A stretch of DNA of 64,000 bases, taken from Thalassotalea sediminis (GTDB lineage Bacteria; Pseudomonadota; Gammaproteobacteria; Enterobacterales; Alteromonadaceae). Of this stretch, positions 37,501 through 45,314 are shown in pieces (positions within the stretch are counted from its first letter, which is position 1; each line of letters starts with the position of its first letter). The notes below the pieces were generated by a model. The model was not told where the DNA came from, searched no databases, and saw only the letters and a program-made list of their open reading frames with translations. The stretch lies in NCBI RefSeq assembly GCF_030295915.1, contig NZ_AP027361.1, positions 1,302,001 to 1,366,000 of the forward strand, read 5' to 3'. The position numbers and the translations under genes were made by a program.

Positions 37501-38433
37501 AACAGCTTCAATGATATCGAGAGAAATATCTAAGCGTTCAGATTCTTCGGCATCAACGGTTAAACCGATATTATATTTTTTTGCCTGTAAACAAAGCATT
37601 TTAAGCTTAGGAACAATTTCAGCTAAGACCCGCTCTTTATGACTAAATTCATAGCGCGGGTGAATGGCAGAAAGCTTAACAGAGATGCCAGGTACTCTAC
37701 GTGGATCATTTTTACCTGAAGATAGTGCAATACTACCAATGGTTTCTATTGCTTGTTGATAAGACTTTAAATAACGTTCAGCATCCGCCATGGTACGCGC
37801 GCCTTCGCCCAACATATCGTAAGAATACACATAGCCATGCTGTTCTTTAGTCGCTGCTCGCTCGGTAGCTGCTTCAATGGTTTCGCCCATAACAAATTGC
37901 TTGCCCATAATTTTCATGGCAAAGTTCATGGATTTTCGAATAACGGGTTCACCTAGACGACCAATGGTTTTTTTCAATAAACCAAAGTTGTCTTGTTTAC
38001 GCTTGTCGGCATAATTTACCATAGAACCTGTAATGAGAAGTCCCCATGATGACGCATTTACGAACAGCGATTCACTACTACCAAGATGAGAGCTCCATTG
38101 GCCTTGAGAAATCTTGTCACGAATTAACTCATCTTGTGTTTCTTTATCTGGCACGCGTAATAGGGCCTCTGCCAGACACATTAATACAACGCCTTCTTCA
38201 CTAGAAAGTGAATATTCATTCAGAAGTGCATCAATTGCGCCGTTACCTTCTTGATCTCGACGAATTTGTAATACCATTTTACGTGCTCGTTCCCAAGCAC
38301 GACTCCTTGCACTTACGTTTACTTCTGCTGCTGGTAAAATATGATCTACCGCTTTGTTTTCATCAATGCGGTAAAACTCACGAATTTTCTGACGTATTGG
38401 ACAATCAGAGAATAACGAACCATTAAAAAGCAT
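34594..38433 (-). CDS. putA: PutA: proline dehydrogenase / glutamate-semialdehyde dehydrogenase
   Basis: A 1279-aa bifunctional enzyme oxidising proline to glutamate via P5C. Start at ATG 38433 (MLFNGSLFSDCPIRQ), with GAGGG about 8 bases upstream; 13 further codons are open but unsupported. The FAD-dependent PRODH barrel (about 170-480) has RVPGISVKLSAIHPRYEFS and MVRLVKGAYWDTEIK. The ALDH part (about 550-1030) has ISPWNFPLAIF, the Glu of LIAETGGQN and Cys824 of SAGQRCSALR. An extra C-terminal ALDH-like domain follows. The N-terminal ribbon-helix-helix DNA-binding domain of E. coli PutA is missing, so it cannot autorepress putP. Confidence 0.95.
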   Translation of the reverse strand: MLFNGSLFSDCPIRQKIREFYRIDENKAVDHILPAAEVNVSARSRAWERARKMVLQIRRDQEGNGAIDALLNEYSLSSEEGVVLMCLAEALLRVPDKETQDELIRDKISQGQWSSHLGSSESLFVNASSWGLLITGSMVNYADKRKQDNFGLLKKTIGRLGEPVIRKSMNFAMKIMGKQFVMGETIEAATERAATKEQHGYVYSYDMLGEGARTMADAERYLKSYQQAIETIGSIALSSGKNDPRRVPGISVKLSAIHPRYEFSHKERVLAEIVPKLKMLCLQAKKYNIGLTVDAEESERLDISLDIIEAVFSDSDLGDWTGFGIALQAYQKRALWVVEWLRNLTLRVNRKMMVRLVKGAYWDTEIKNTQKDGHSHFPVFTRKSSTDVSYHACANKLLDYRDSIYPQFATHNAYTAATIVELAGDDKEGFEFQCLHGMGDSLYDQIVSGENIQCRIYAPVGHHEDLLAYLVRRLLENGANSSFVNAIVDESQPVESLLEDPVEKTQRLKDRYNNQILKPIALYYDKNGKGRDNSMGLDLDDIDEITTLKTALDSWFESNLLDQSAIPESAIPVKNPANHNEVIGYHNFHNKDDMLAMINTAENALTSWSQTPVAERAELLYRIADILERHMNELIAMCIKEAGKIAQDGIDEVREAVDFCRYYAERAIELVEDDRLEPRGVVLCISPWNFPLAIFLGQVAAAIATGNTVIAKPAEQTGLIALYTIGLMKSVGLPEGVVQAVIARGSDVGSVIVPDSRVQTVMFTGSTETGTRISQTLAERGGDQVPLIAETGGQNCMIVDSTALPEQVVDDIISSGFQSAGQRCSALRVLFLQEEIADNVITMLKGALAELHVGDPAMLSTDIGPVIDQKALDALNAHSDYMKTHGKLLYQCEIGKEITEQLSENSHFFFAPRLYEIDDISVLKKEVFGPCVHVVRFKGSDIESVVDKINSTGFGLTMGIHTRINHRALELAKLSRAGNIYINRNMIGAIVGVQPFGGRGLSGTGPKAGGPNYLTRLMKEKATPDAEQFNVLPAEAEALEGDEQAQKEAIQFMEKANIAEKEWRLTELNTRISYVRQLLAKIAHVDIVDDLADDLNRTLTAARAQLISIEKHLKKPTVLPGPTGESNVLYLENRGNIICFADKNVSFHFWTLSIVTALATGNTVISVVSDLFYDEAIAFRDKFIASGVDKNVFQVARLRHLSALLEHPSLSGVVVDSLCDRKHYISEKLAERQGAILPVISSEYFDNLIQRLLTEKTISIDTTASGGNTSLMTLVEEDA

Positions 38434-38580
38434 GTACTTGCCCTCAAAAATTGCTAAATAGTGCGTGTTCACTATTTATTTTACATTACAAAATATAGCT
38501 ACCGCTGACCTGACAATGCACTTTATAAGTGTCACCTTCAAGGTCTAGCAATAGCATTAGAATTTTGTCAAGCATTTCAC

Positions 38581-40068
38581 CTAATCATGATGCGATAGCA
38601 TTTCGTCATGCTTCGATAAAATCTTGGCTTCTTGTTGTGGTGATCTAATACTCACTAAATAGATCACAGTCGAACATAAGATAAATCCAGGAACGATCTC
38701 ATACATCACTGAACTTAATGACTCACCCTGAATAGTAATAGGTGAGTAAATCCAGATTAGTACCGTTAACGCGCCCGTTATCATGCCTGCTAAAGCGGCA
38801 TTTTTTGTCATTTTTTTCCAAAACAAACTACCTATTACTACAGGGCCAAAAGCGGCACCAAAGCCTGCCCAGGCGTTACTGACTAAAGATAGAATGGATG
38901 AATCACGATCATAGGCCAAATAAATGGCAATTAACGCAACCAAAAATACGGAAATCCTGCCAACCAACACTTGCTGTTTATCACTTGCTTCTTTATGCAA
39001 GAAGGTTTTATAGAAGTCTTCAGTTAAAGAACTAGATGTAACCAACAGTTGCGAGGAAATTGTACTCATAATGGCGGCTAATATAGCGGCCAATAAAAAA
39101 CCAGCGATTAGCGGGTTAAATAATATTTGAGACAGAAGAATAAATATCGTTTCTGCATCATCTAGTTTTACCCCCATTTTCGTTACATAGGCTATACCTG
39201 CAAAACCTGTTGCCATAGCACCAATGATTGCCACGATCATCCAACTCATGCCAATTCTGCGTGCCTTAGGCATATCTTTAACACTGCGAATTGCCATAAA
39301 TCGGACAATAATATGGGGTTGACCAAAATAACCTAACCCCCAAGCCATCGCCGAAAAAATACCAATTAAACTAACACCACTGAAAATATCTAATAATGCT
39401 GGGTCGATATCACTAATCCCTTGGTATGTTTCAGAAATGCCACCAACTTCATAAATCGCAACTATCGGCACTAAAACGAGTGCGATAAACATAATACAGC
39501 CTTGTACGAAATCGGTTAAACTCACAGCCAAAAAGCCACCAAACAATGTATAAGCTACGACCACGCCTGCAGTAACGTATAAACCTATTTCATAATTCAA
39601 GCCAAACGAGCTTTCGAAAAGCTTACCTCCTGCGACAATACCACTTGACGTATACAAGGTGAAAAACACTACAATGACCACTGAAGAAACAATTCTTAAT
39701 TGTCTCGATTTATCATTAAAACGATTTTCGAAAAAATCGGGTAATGTTATAGAGTCATTTGCTACCTCGGTATAAGTTCTTAAGCGCGGAGCAACAATAA
39801 GGTAATTTAAAAAAGCACCAATCACTAAGCCAATTGCAATCCATAAACTACTAACGCCTGATAAGTACATGGCACCAGGTAAACCCATTAACATCCAGCC
39901 GCTCATATCGGAAGCACCAGCGGAAAGTGCGGCAACGCTAGGGCTTAGGCTTCTCCCCCCTAGCATGTAACCTGAAACGTCGCTTGTTGATTTTCGATAT
40001 GCGTAAAGACCAATACCAAGCATTGCTAAAAAATAAAGACCTAAAGATAAAAATGTTTCAAATTCCAA
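38581..40068 (-). CDS. putP: Sodium/proline symporter
   Basis: A 495-aa sodium/solute symporter with about 13 helices. The opening FLSLGLYFLAMLGIGLYAYR and the GGRSLSPSVAALSAGASDMS stretch are typical of PutP, as is the AGFLLAAILAAIMSTISSQL region of helix 8-9 with the sodium-site Ser/Thr. It imports proline for PutA. A 147-base gap separates it from putA on the same strand, so both are probably one operon reading from the 40.1-kb divergent region. Confidence 0.95.
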   Translation of the reverse strand: MEFETFLSLGLYFLAMLGIGLYAYRKSTSDVSGYMLGGRSLSPSVAALSAGASDMSGWMLMGLPGAMYLSGVSSLWIAIGLVIGAFLNYLIVAPRLRTYTEVANDSITLPDFFENRFNDKSRQLRIVSSVVIVVFFTLYTSSGIVAGGKLFESSFGLNYEIGLYVTAGVVVAYTLFGGFLAVSLTDFVQGCIMFIALVLVPIVAIYEVGGISETYQGISDIDPALLDIFSGVSLIGIFSAMAWGLGYFGQPHIIVRFMAIRSVKDMPKARRIGMSWMIVAIIGAMATGFAGIAYVTKMGVKLDDAETIFILLSQILFNPLIAGFLLAAILAAIMSTISSQLLVTSSSLTEDFYKTFLHKEASDKQQVLVGRISVFLVALIAIYLAYDRDSSILSLVSNAWAGFGAAFGPVVIGSLFWKKMTKNAALAGMITGALTVLIWIYSPITIQGESLSSVMYEIVPGFILCSTVIYLVSIRSPQQEAKILSKHDEMLSHHD

Positions 40069-40464
40069 AATAATCCCACCGTTTTTATTTTAATTGTAAG
40101 CGTAAATTTATCATTGTTACTGTTAAAGAGCATATCTATCGAATAATCCACAACACTTTATGGTGATGTTTTTTATCACCGCCTATTTTAATACTAAATT
40201 AATGGTCTACCCAACATATTTGTAGACAAGATTACTCGATAATTTTTATAGGAAGTACAACAGATATACGATAGAACACCGCATAAAGGTCTGTGTCTTC
40301 ATTCTCAACGCCTGCTCGCTGCCGAACAACTCATTCAAAATGGTGGTAGCTTATTATACAATAAACAATATAAAACGCCGTTTTGGTATATTCTACCTAT
40401 TAATTATTATGGATTCAGCAATTAATAAGCTCTTTAGGTTAAGAATGTATTTTGGAGACATTGA
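40069..40464. other. Divergent intergenic region putP / ECF sigma gene
   Basis: A 396-base gap expected to hold both divergent promoters. The sigma-factor gene has GGAGA about 8 bases before its ATG. I see no convincing operator. Frame 1 is open from 40252 to TAA 40423-40425 on the plus strand with a coding-like composition (KGLCLHSQRLLAAEQL) but has no start codon or ribosome site, so I do not call it a gene. Confidence 0.5.
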
Positions 40465-41037
40465 ATGCAAGAAGAAGTGCCATCAAACAATAGAGTACTA
40501 AAAGCTTTCCAGGCGTGTAAAGACGGCTTAGTGCGCTCAATTATGAAGATGAGTGTAGAGCAACAAGATGTTGATGATATCTTACAAGAAACGTTTATTA
40601 GGGTTTTGCATTCTGACGAACAACAACAAATAAAGTCACCTAAAGGGTACTTGTTTGTTGTTTCAAGAAATTTAGTGCTTAAAAAGTTAATGCAACAATC
40701 AAAAGAGATGCATACCGAACTTGATGATGCCTTATTGATAAATGAAGAAGAAAATATTGTTGAAAAAGAACTCTTTCAAAAACGTAAATTTGAACGATTT
40801 ACCAACGCTTTAAATGCGTTACCAGAAAAACATCGCCGTGCGATATTATTAAGAAAATTGTACTGTTTGAGTCATAAAGAGATTGCTAAAAAAATGGATG
40901 TATCGGTCAGCTCCGTGGAAAAATATATTGCAGCGGGTTTAAGACAATGTAAGCAGTCACTTTATAGTCAAGGTTATGACATCAGTAATAATCTTGAAAA
41001 GCAACCATATCAGTCTAGCGAAGAGCGTATAAAATGA
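40465..41037 (+). CDS. ECF-type RNA polymerase sigma factor (FecI-like)
   Basis: A 190-aa sigma-70 family protein lacking regions 1 and 3. Region 2 has DVDDILQETFIRVL (about 37-50). Region 4 (about 115-175) has LPEKHRRAILLRKLYCLSHK and the helix-turn-helix IAKKMDVSVSSVEKYIAAGL. Followed with a 4-base overlap (ATGA) by a FecR-type anti-sigma gene and then TonB-dependent receptors, it is the sigma member of a cell-surface-signalling system. Its target promoters are probably those of the receptors downstream. Confidence 0.92.
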   Translation: MQEEVPSNNRVLKAFQACKDGLVRSIMKMSVEQQDVDDILQETFIRVLHSDEQQQIKSPKGYLFVVSRNLVLKKLMQQSKEMHTELDDALLINEEENIVEKELFQKRKFERFTNALNALPEKHRRAILLRKLYCLSHKEIAKKMDVSVSSVEKYIAAGLRQCKQSLYSQGYDISNNLEKQPYQSSEERIK

Positions 41038-42071
41038 AGTCAAGTAACAAAGTAGTGACACTACATACCGCCAATCAGATTGATGAAGAAGCGTCTATTT
41101 GGTTAGTAAGGTTAGATAACGGTAATTTATCTGAGCAATCAAGAAAAGAGCTAAAAGCTTGGCTGGCGGCTGATGAAAGGCACCCAGCAGCCTTAAAAGC
41201 AATGGCAGATATTTGGGACGATATGGATGAGATACTTAATAACTTAGACGGTAAAGTCTCCACGAAAAAAGTCTCATTATGGTCGATATTTAAGCCACTA
41301 TCTCAACCTGTGATGTTAGCGGCAAGCATCAGCTTTGTAGCCTTAATTTTATGGATGACAATGTCATTAGATGTTAAAAAGAGCTCGTATATCACTATAA
41401 AGGGGCAGCAATTAGAGACGACCTTTGATGATGGCTCTATTATTCATCTAAACACTAACAGCCACATTGAAACTGAATTTTCTGATGAAAAACGGATCGT
41501 AAAATTAATTAAAGGTGAGGCATTATTTGAAGTTGCTCATGATGCTAATCGTCCTTTTATTGTTTATGTTGGCGATCGTCTTGTTCAAGCCATCGGTACT
41601 GAATTTGTGATCCATGTCAAACCTGAAAATATCCAAGTAACGGTAACAGATGGTAAAGTTAAAATGTCTAAGGTACAGGGAGAGTCTAGCATTGCTGATA
41701 TCAAAGCAATGAATAATGCGGTAATTAAAAAAGGTGATGTATATCTCACTAAAGGTGAAAAAGCCATTGTCACTGGCAATGAAAAGCCGACATTAATGAA
41801 AATCGCATCAGATAACATGACACGTGAACTTTCTTGGCTTAATGGCAAGTTGATTTTTGATAATGAGTCTTTATTTGACGTTATTGAAGAAATTAATCGC
41901 TATATTGATGTCACCATTGTTTTAAAAGAATCGTCTTTGCACGATTTAAAAATAAGCGGTCGATTTGATTTGGGAGATAGTGATGCATTAATTGAAGCAC
42001 TAGAGCTTTCTTTTAATATTAAATCACAGCGATTAAGTGCCAATAAAATTCTGTTAACTAAGAAAACATAA
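41034..42071 (+). CDS. FecR-type transmembrane anti-sigma regulator
   Basis: A 345-aa protein. The cytoplasmic N-terminus (about 14-72) has the FecR N-terminal pattern (EEASIWLVRLDNGNLSEQSR ... WLAADERHPAALKAM) that binds the sigma factor. One transmembrane helix lies at about 93-111. The periplasmic FecR domain (about 118-215) has TTFDDGSIIHLNTNSHIET and IKGEALFEVAHD, and a C-terminal DUF4974-like STN-related domain (about 275-340) contacts the receptor. ATG overlaps the sigma stop, so stoichiometry is coupled. A strong terminator follows. Confidence 0.92.
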   Translation: MKSSNKVVTLHTANQIDEEASIWLVRLDNGNLSEQSRKELKAWLAADERHPAALKAMADIWDDMDEILNNLDGKVSTKKVSLWSIFKPLSQPVMLAASISFVALILWMTMSLDVKKSSYITIKGQQLETTFDDGSIIHLNTNSHIETEFSDEKRIVKLIKGEALFEVAHDANRPFIVYVGDRLVQAIGTEFVIHVKPENIQVTVTDGKVKMSKVQGESSIADIKAMNNAVIKKGDVYLTKGEKAIVTGNEKPTLMKIASDNMTRELSWLNGKLIFDNESLFDVIEEINRYIDVTIVLKESSLHDLKISGRFDLGDSDALIEALELSFNIKSQRLSANKILLTKKT

Positions 42072-42115
42072 TGGCATTGAACTGACCACAGTAGCTAAGT
42101 TTAATGACTGATTTA

Positions 42116-42153
42116 GGCGTTGTTCACGTGTAAAAGTGATAACGCCTTTTTTA
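42116..42153 (+). terminator. Intrinsic terminator between fecR-like gene and first receptor
   Basis: GGCGTT (42116-42121) with inner CAC pairs to GTG and AACGCC (42141-42146) around an AAAA-containing loop, with a TTTTTT run after it. It separates the sigma/anti-sigma unit from the receptor genes. The remaining 42154-42449 is the receptor promoter region and holds no ORF. Confidence 0.8.
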
Positions 42154-42449
42154 TCGATAAATATTATTTCCAAGGTAAAAACAGCCTGCAAAATAACCCA
42201 TTTTTATTGCTCAAAAATTGACGATGTAAACGATAACATTGAACTTTACTAAATTTCTATCAGTGCTTGAAGGCCTTTATACATATACGTTCATTCTTTA
42301 TATGCCAGCAAAAACTCAAATAAAAAAGTAAAAAGATTACGGTTTTTCCTTTTCGTCCACTCTTTAGTTTAGGTTGCAAATTATTCTATTAAAAATCGCA
42401 GCTGTTTATAAAACGATAAAACTTATAAAAAAACTAGGAAGGAAATAAC

Positions 42450-45035
42450 ATGTCTATTAAATTCCGTACCGGAACACTTGCACTTGCTGTGAGTGTGGCA
42501 TTAGGTACTTTATCTGCGCACGCAGAAGAAGCTAGCTCCAACAAGGTAAAAGAAAAAAGTGTTGAACGCATTGCTGTGGTTGGTACGCGTAGTGCCCCTC
42601 GTTCAGTAGACGACTCACCAGTGCCCATCGATTTGATCGGTGCCGAAGAACTAGAAAGATCGGGCAATACCGACATGTTAGAACTTATAAAAGGTACTGT
42701 GCCATCACTCAATGTTCACACAAACCCAATATCAGATGCCGCCAGTTTAGTGAGACCAGCTAACCTTAGGGGGTTATCGGCAGATAGTACGTTGATTCTT
42801 GTCAATGGTAAGCGTCGTCATCGTTCTTCTGTTATCGCCCTATTAGGTGGTGGTATTAACGATGGTGCGCAAGGGCCGGATATTTCGGTGATCCCAAGTG
42901 CCGCGTTAAAACAAGTAGAAGTATTACGCGATGGTGCTGCTGCACAGTACGGCTCAGATGCGATAGCGGGTGTAATGAACTTTGTTTTAAAAAATGATGC
43001 AGAAGGTGGATCGTTAACGGTTCGTCACGGCTCATATTATGAAGGCGACGGTGATACCACTGAAATCAATGGTAATATTGGTATGGAACTTACGCGTGAT
43101 GGTTTCGCTAACCTTAGTTTTCAATATAAAAATGCAGATGCGACCAGTCGAAGTGTACAACGTCCAGATGCCCAAAGTTTAATAGATGCAGGAAATACTG
43201 ATGTTTCTGAATTAGCGCAAATTTGGGGTTCGCCTGAAGTTAATGATGACATCACTATTTTTGGTAATTTTGGATTAGACTTAGGTAAAGGTCGTGAAGC
43301 ATACATGTTTGGTAACTATTCTGAACGAAGTGTACGTGGTGGTTTTTATTTTCGTAACCCTCATATAAGAGGCGGCGTTTTTTCTAATGATGGTGGTGAA
43401 ACCTTACTTGTTGGTGATTTAGATGGATTAAACAATGGCATTGAGTGTCCAACGGTTAATATCACCACAGACAATGTATTAGACCAAGCTGACTATGGTT
43501 TAATTTCAGATCCAAATACTGAAGTCGGTCAAAACTGTTTTGCTTTTAATGAAATGGTACCGGGCGGTTTTACGCCTAACTTTGGTGGTACAGTAATTGA
43601 TACCGCTATAACCATGGGTACACGTGGTGAACTTACTGATACTTTATCTTATGACATTAGCGGTTCAGTAGGTCGTAATGAGTCTAGTTATGTGATTTAT
43701 AATACGGTAAATGCTTCATTAGGCCCTGATACACCACGTGACTTTTCACCAGGTAAGCATATTCAACTTGAAAAATTCTTAAACATAGATTTAGTAAAAG
43801 AGCTTGAAGTAGGTTTATATTCACCGCTTATTATTGCAGGTGGTTATGAATACCATCAAGAGACTTTTGAAGTGATCGCTGGTGATGTAGAGTCATTTAC
43901 TGCTGGGCCGTTAACTGACCAAGGTTTTGGTATTGGTTCAAATGGCTTCCCAGGCTTTAAACCTTCTGCAGCAGGTGAATTTTCTCGTCAAAATTATGCT
44001 TTATATGTCGATGTTGAAGCACAATATTCGGATAAATTTTTAATGGGTTATGCGCTACGCTATGAAGACTATAGTACGTTTGGCGATACGACAAACTATA
44101 AAGTAACCGCGCAATATGATGTTACTGATGATTTTTCATTACGTGGCTCTATCAGTTCTGGTTTTCGTGCGCCAACGGTTGGACAAGCTAACTATGCAAA
44201 CGTACAAACTAACCTAGACGGCGGTATTTTAGTTGACTCTGCGTTATTGCCACCTTCTAACCCAGTAGCAACGCAATTAGGCGCTACCGAACTAACGCCT
44301 GAAGAATCTGAAAGTATGGCATTTGGTGCGGTTTGGACGATTGATGAGTTTCATTTCACACTTGATTATTACAACATTGAAGTGACGGATCGTGTTTCTC
44401 AATCAGCTAAATACAACTTAAGCGAAACTGATAAAGCCAAGTTAAAAGCAGATGGCGTGCCTAATGTAGATTCAATTCAGCAGGTAAGTTTCTTTACGAA
44501 TGATTTTGATACCACAACGGAAGGTGTTGATTTTATTGCTAACTACACAACTGACTTATTAGATGGCAGTTCAGTATTTAGCTTAGCTTATAACTGGAAT
44601 GAAACAACGGTTGACAAATATACTGAAGTTACTGGTGATGGAAAAGTTTCGCGTTTAGAAAATGATTTACCTAACCATCGCGCCACGTTTACATGGGCGC
44701 AAAGCTGGGATGATATCAACATGTTTACCCGAGTAAATTATTTTGGCGAGTACCAAGGTGTTCATGTTGATTGGGTAGGAACGCCAGAAGAACCAGGAAC
44801 AGAGATTAATGCTGACGCTGAAGTAACCATTGACGTTGAAGTGACTTATCACGCAACTGATGCACTGAGTGTAAGTCTTGGCGCGCAAAATATCTTTGAC
44901 GTATATCCAAGTGAACTTGCCTTTGAAGAGCAATCAGGCTCAGCAAATAATAGTTGGGGTGGCAAATATTATGAAACGTCACCATTTGGTTTTAATGGTG
45001 GGTTTTACTACCTAAAAGCAACCTATAACTTCTAA
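42450..45035 (+). CDS. TonB-dependent outer-membrane receptor (no STN domain)
   Basis: An 861-aa receptor with signal peptide (FRTGTLALAVSVALGTLSAHA) and ATG 42450 behind AGGAAGGAAA. The mature N-terminus goes straight into the TonB-box/plug region (VERIAVVGTRSAPRSVDDSP). The plug (about 45-185) has NLRGLSADSTLILVNGKRRH and EVLRDGAAAQYGSDAIAGVM. The 22-strand barrel ends with the outer-membrane Phe signal (YYLKATYNF). The ligand is unknown; the subtype is the CirA/oar-like group frequent in marine gammaproteobacteria. It is paralogous to the next gene. Confidence 0.93.
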   Translation: MSIKFRTGTLALAVSVALGTLSAHAEEASSNKVKEKSVERIAVVGTRSAPRSVDDSPVPIDLIGAEELERSGNTDMLELIKGTVPSLNVHTNPISDAASLVRPANLRGLSADSTLILVNGKRRHRSSVIALLGGGINDGAQGPDISVIPSAALKQVEVLRDGAAAQYGSDAIAGVMNFVLKNDAEGGSLTVRHGSYYEGDGDTTEINGNIGMELTRDGFANLSFQYKNADATSRSVQRPDAQSLIDAGNTDVSELAQIWGSPEVNDDITIFGNFGLDLGKGREAYMFGNYSERSVRGGFYFRNPHIRGGVFSNDGGETLLVGDLDGLNNGIECPTVNITTDNVLDQADYGLISDPNTEVGQNCFAFNEMVPGGFTPNFGGTVIDTAITMGTRGELTDTLSYDISGSVGRNESSYVIYNTVNASLGPDTPRDFSPGKHIQLEKFLNIDLVKELEVGLYSPLIIAGGYEYHQETFEVIAGDVESFTAGPLTDQGFGIGSNGFPGFKPSAAGEFSRQNYALYVDVEAQYSDKFLMGYALRYEDYSTFGDTTNYKVTAQYDVTDDFSLRGSISSGFRAPTVGQANYANVQTNLDGGILVDSALLPPSNPVATQLGATELTPEESESMAFGAVWTIDEFHFTLDYYNIEVTDRVSQSAKYNLSETDKAKLKADGVPNVDSIQQVSFFTNDFDTTTEGVDFIANYTTDLLDGSSVFSLAYNWNETTVDKYTEVTGDGKVSRLENDLPNHRATFTWAQSWDDINMFTRVNYFGEYQGVHVDWVGTPEEPGTEINADAEVTIDVEVTYHATDALSVSLGAQNIFDVYPSELAFEEQSGSANNSWGGKYYETSPFGFNGGFYYLKATYNF

Positions 45036-45067
45036 CTTTTTATGTTTTAACTGCAATAGGTAAGATA

Positions 45068-45098
45068 AAAAAATCTCAGCATATGCTGAGATTTTTTT
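45068..45098 (+). terminator. Terminator after first receptor
   Basis: AAAAAATCTCAGCAT and ATGCTGAGATTTTTT form a 15-bp perfect dyad with a tiny loop, ending in TTTTTTT. It separates the two receptor genes, so the second has its own promoter within the following 217 bases. Confidence 0.92.
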
Positions 45099-45314
45099 AT
45101 TTGTAACATGACGAAATTCGTGAAAATCAACACACGATCATCTATGGTCGAACGGCTTTAGTGATGCTAATATGACTTGATAATGCTAAACCATAGGCTA
45201 ACTATTTTGCACTACGGGCAAATCGTTAGCATTTTCGTCACGAATAAAAAATATAATAAAGAGAGCGAAGATGGGTCTCATATCCTTGAAAGTATTCACG
45301 TTGTGGTGGGATAG

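Noticed and set aside
34594..38433. PutA as a trifunctional autorepressor like E. coli PutA
   Set aside because: The N-terminal ribbon-helix-helix segment is absent from the start chosen and from the short open extension upstream.
42154..42449. Fur box or ECF -35/-10 in the receptor promoter region
   Set aside because: No adequate match to a Fur dyad, and ECF consensus hexamers are too loose to call by eye.
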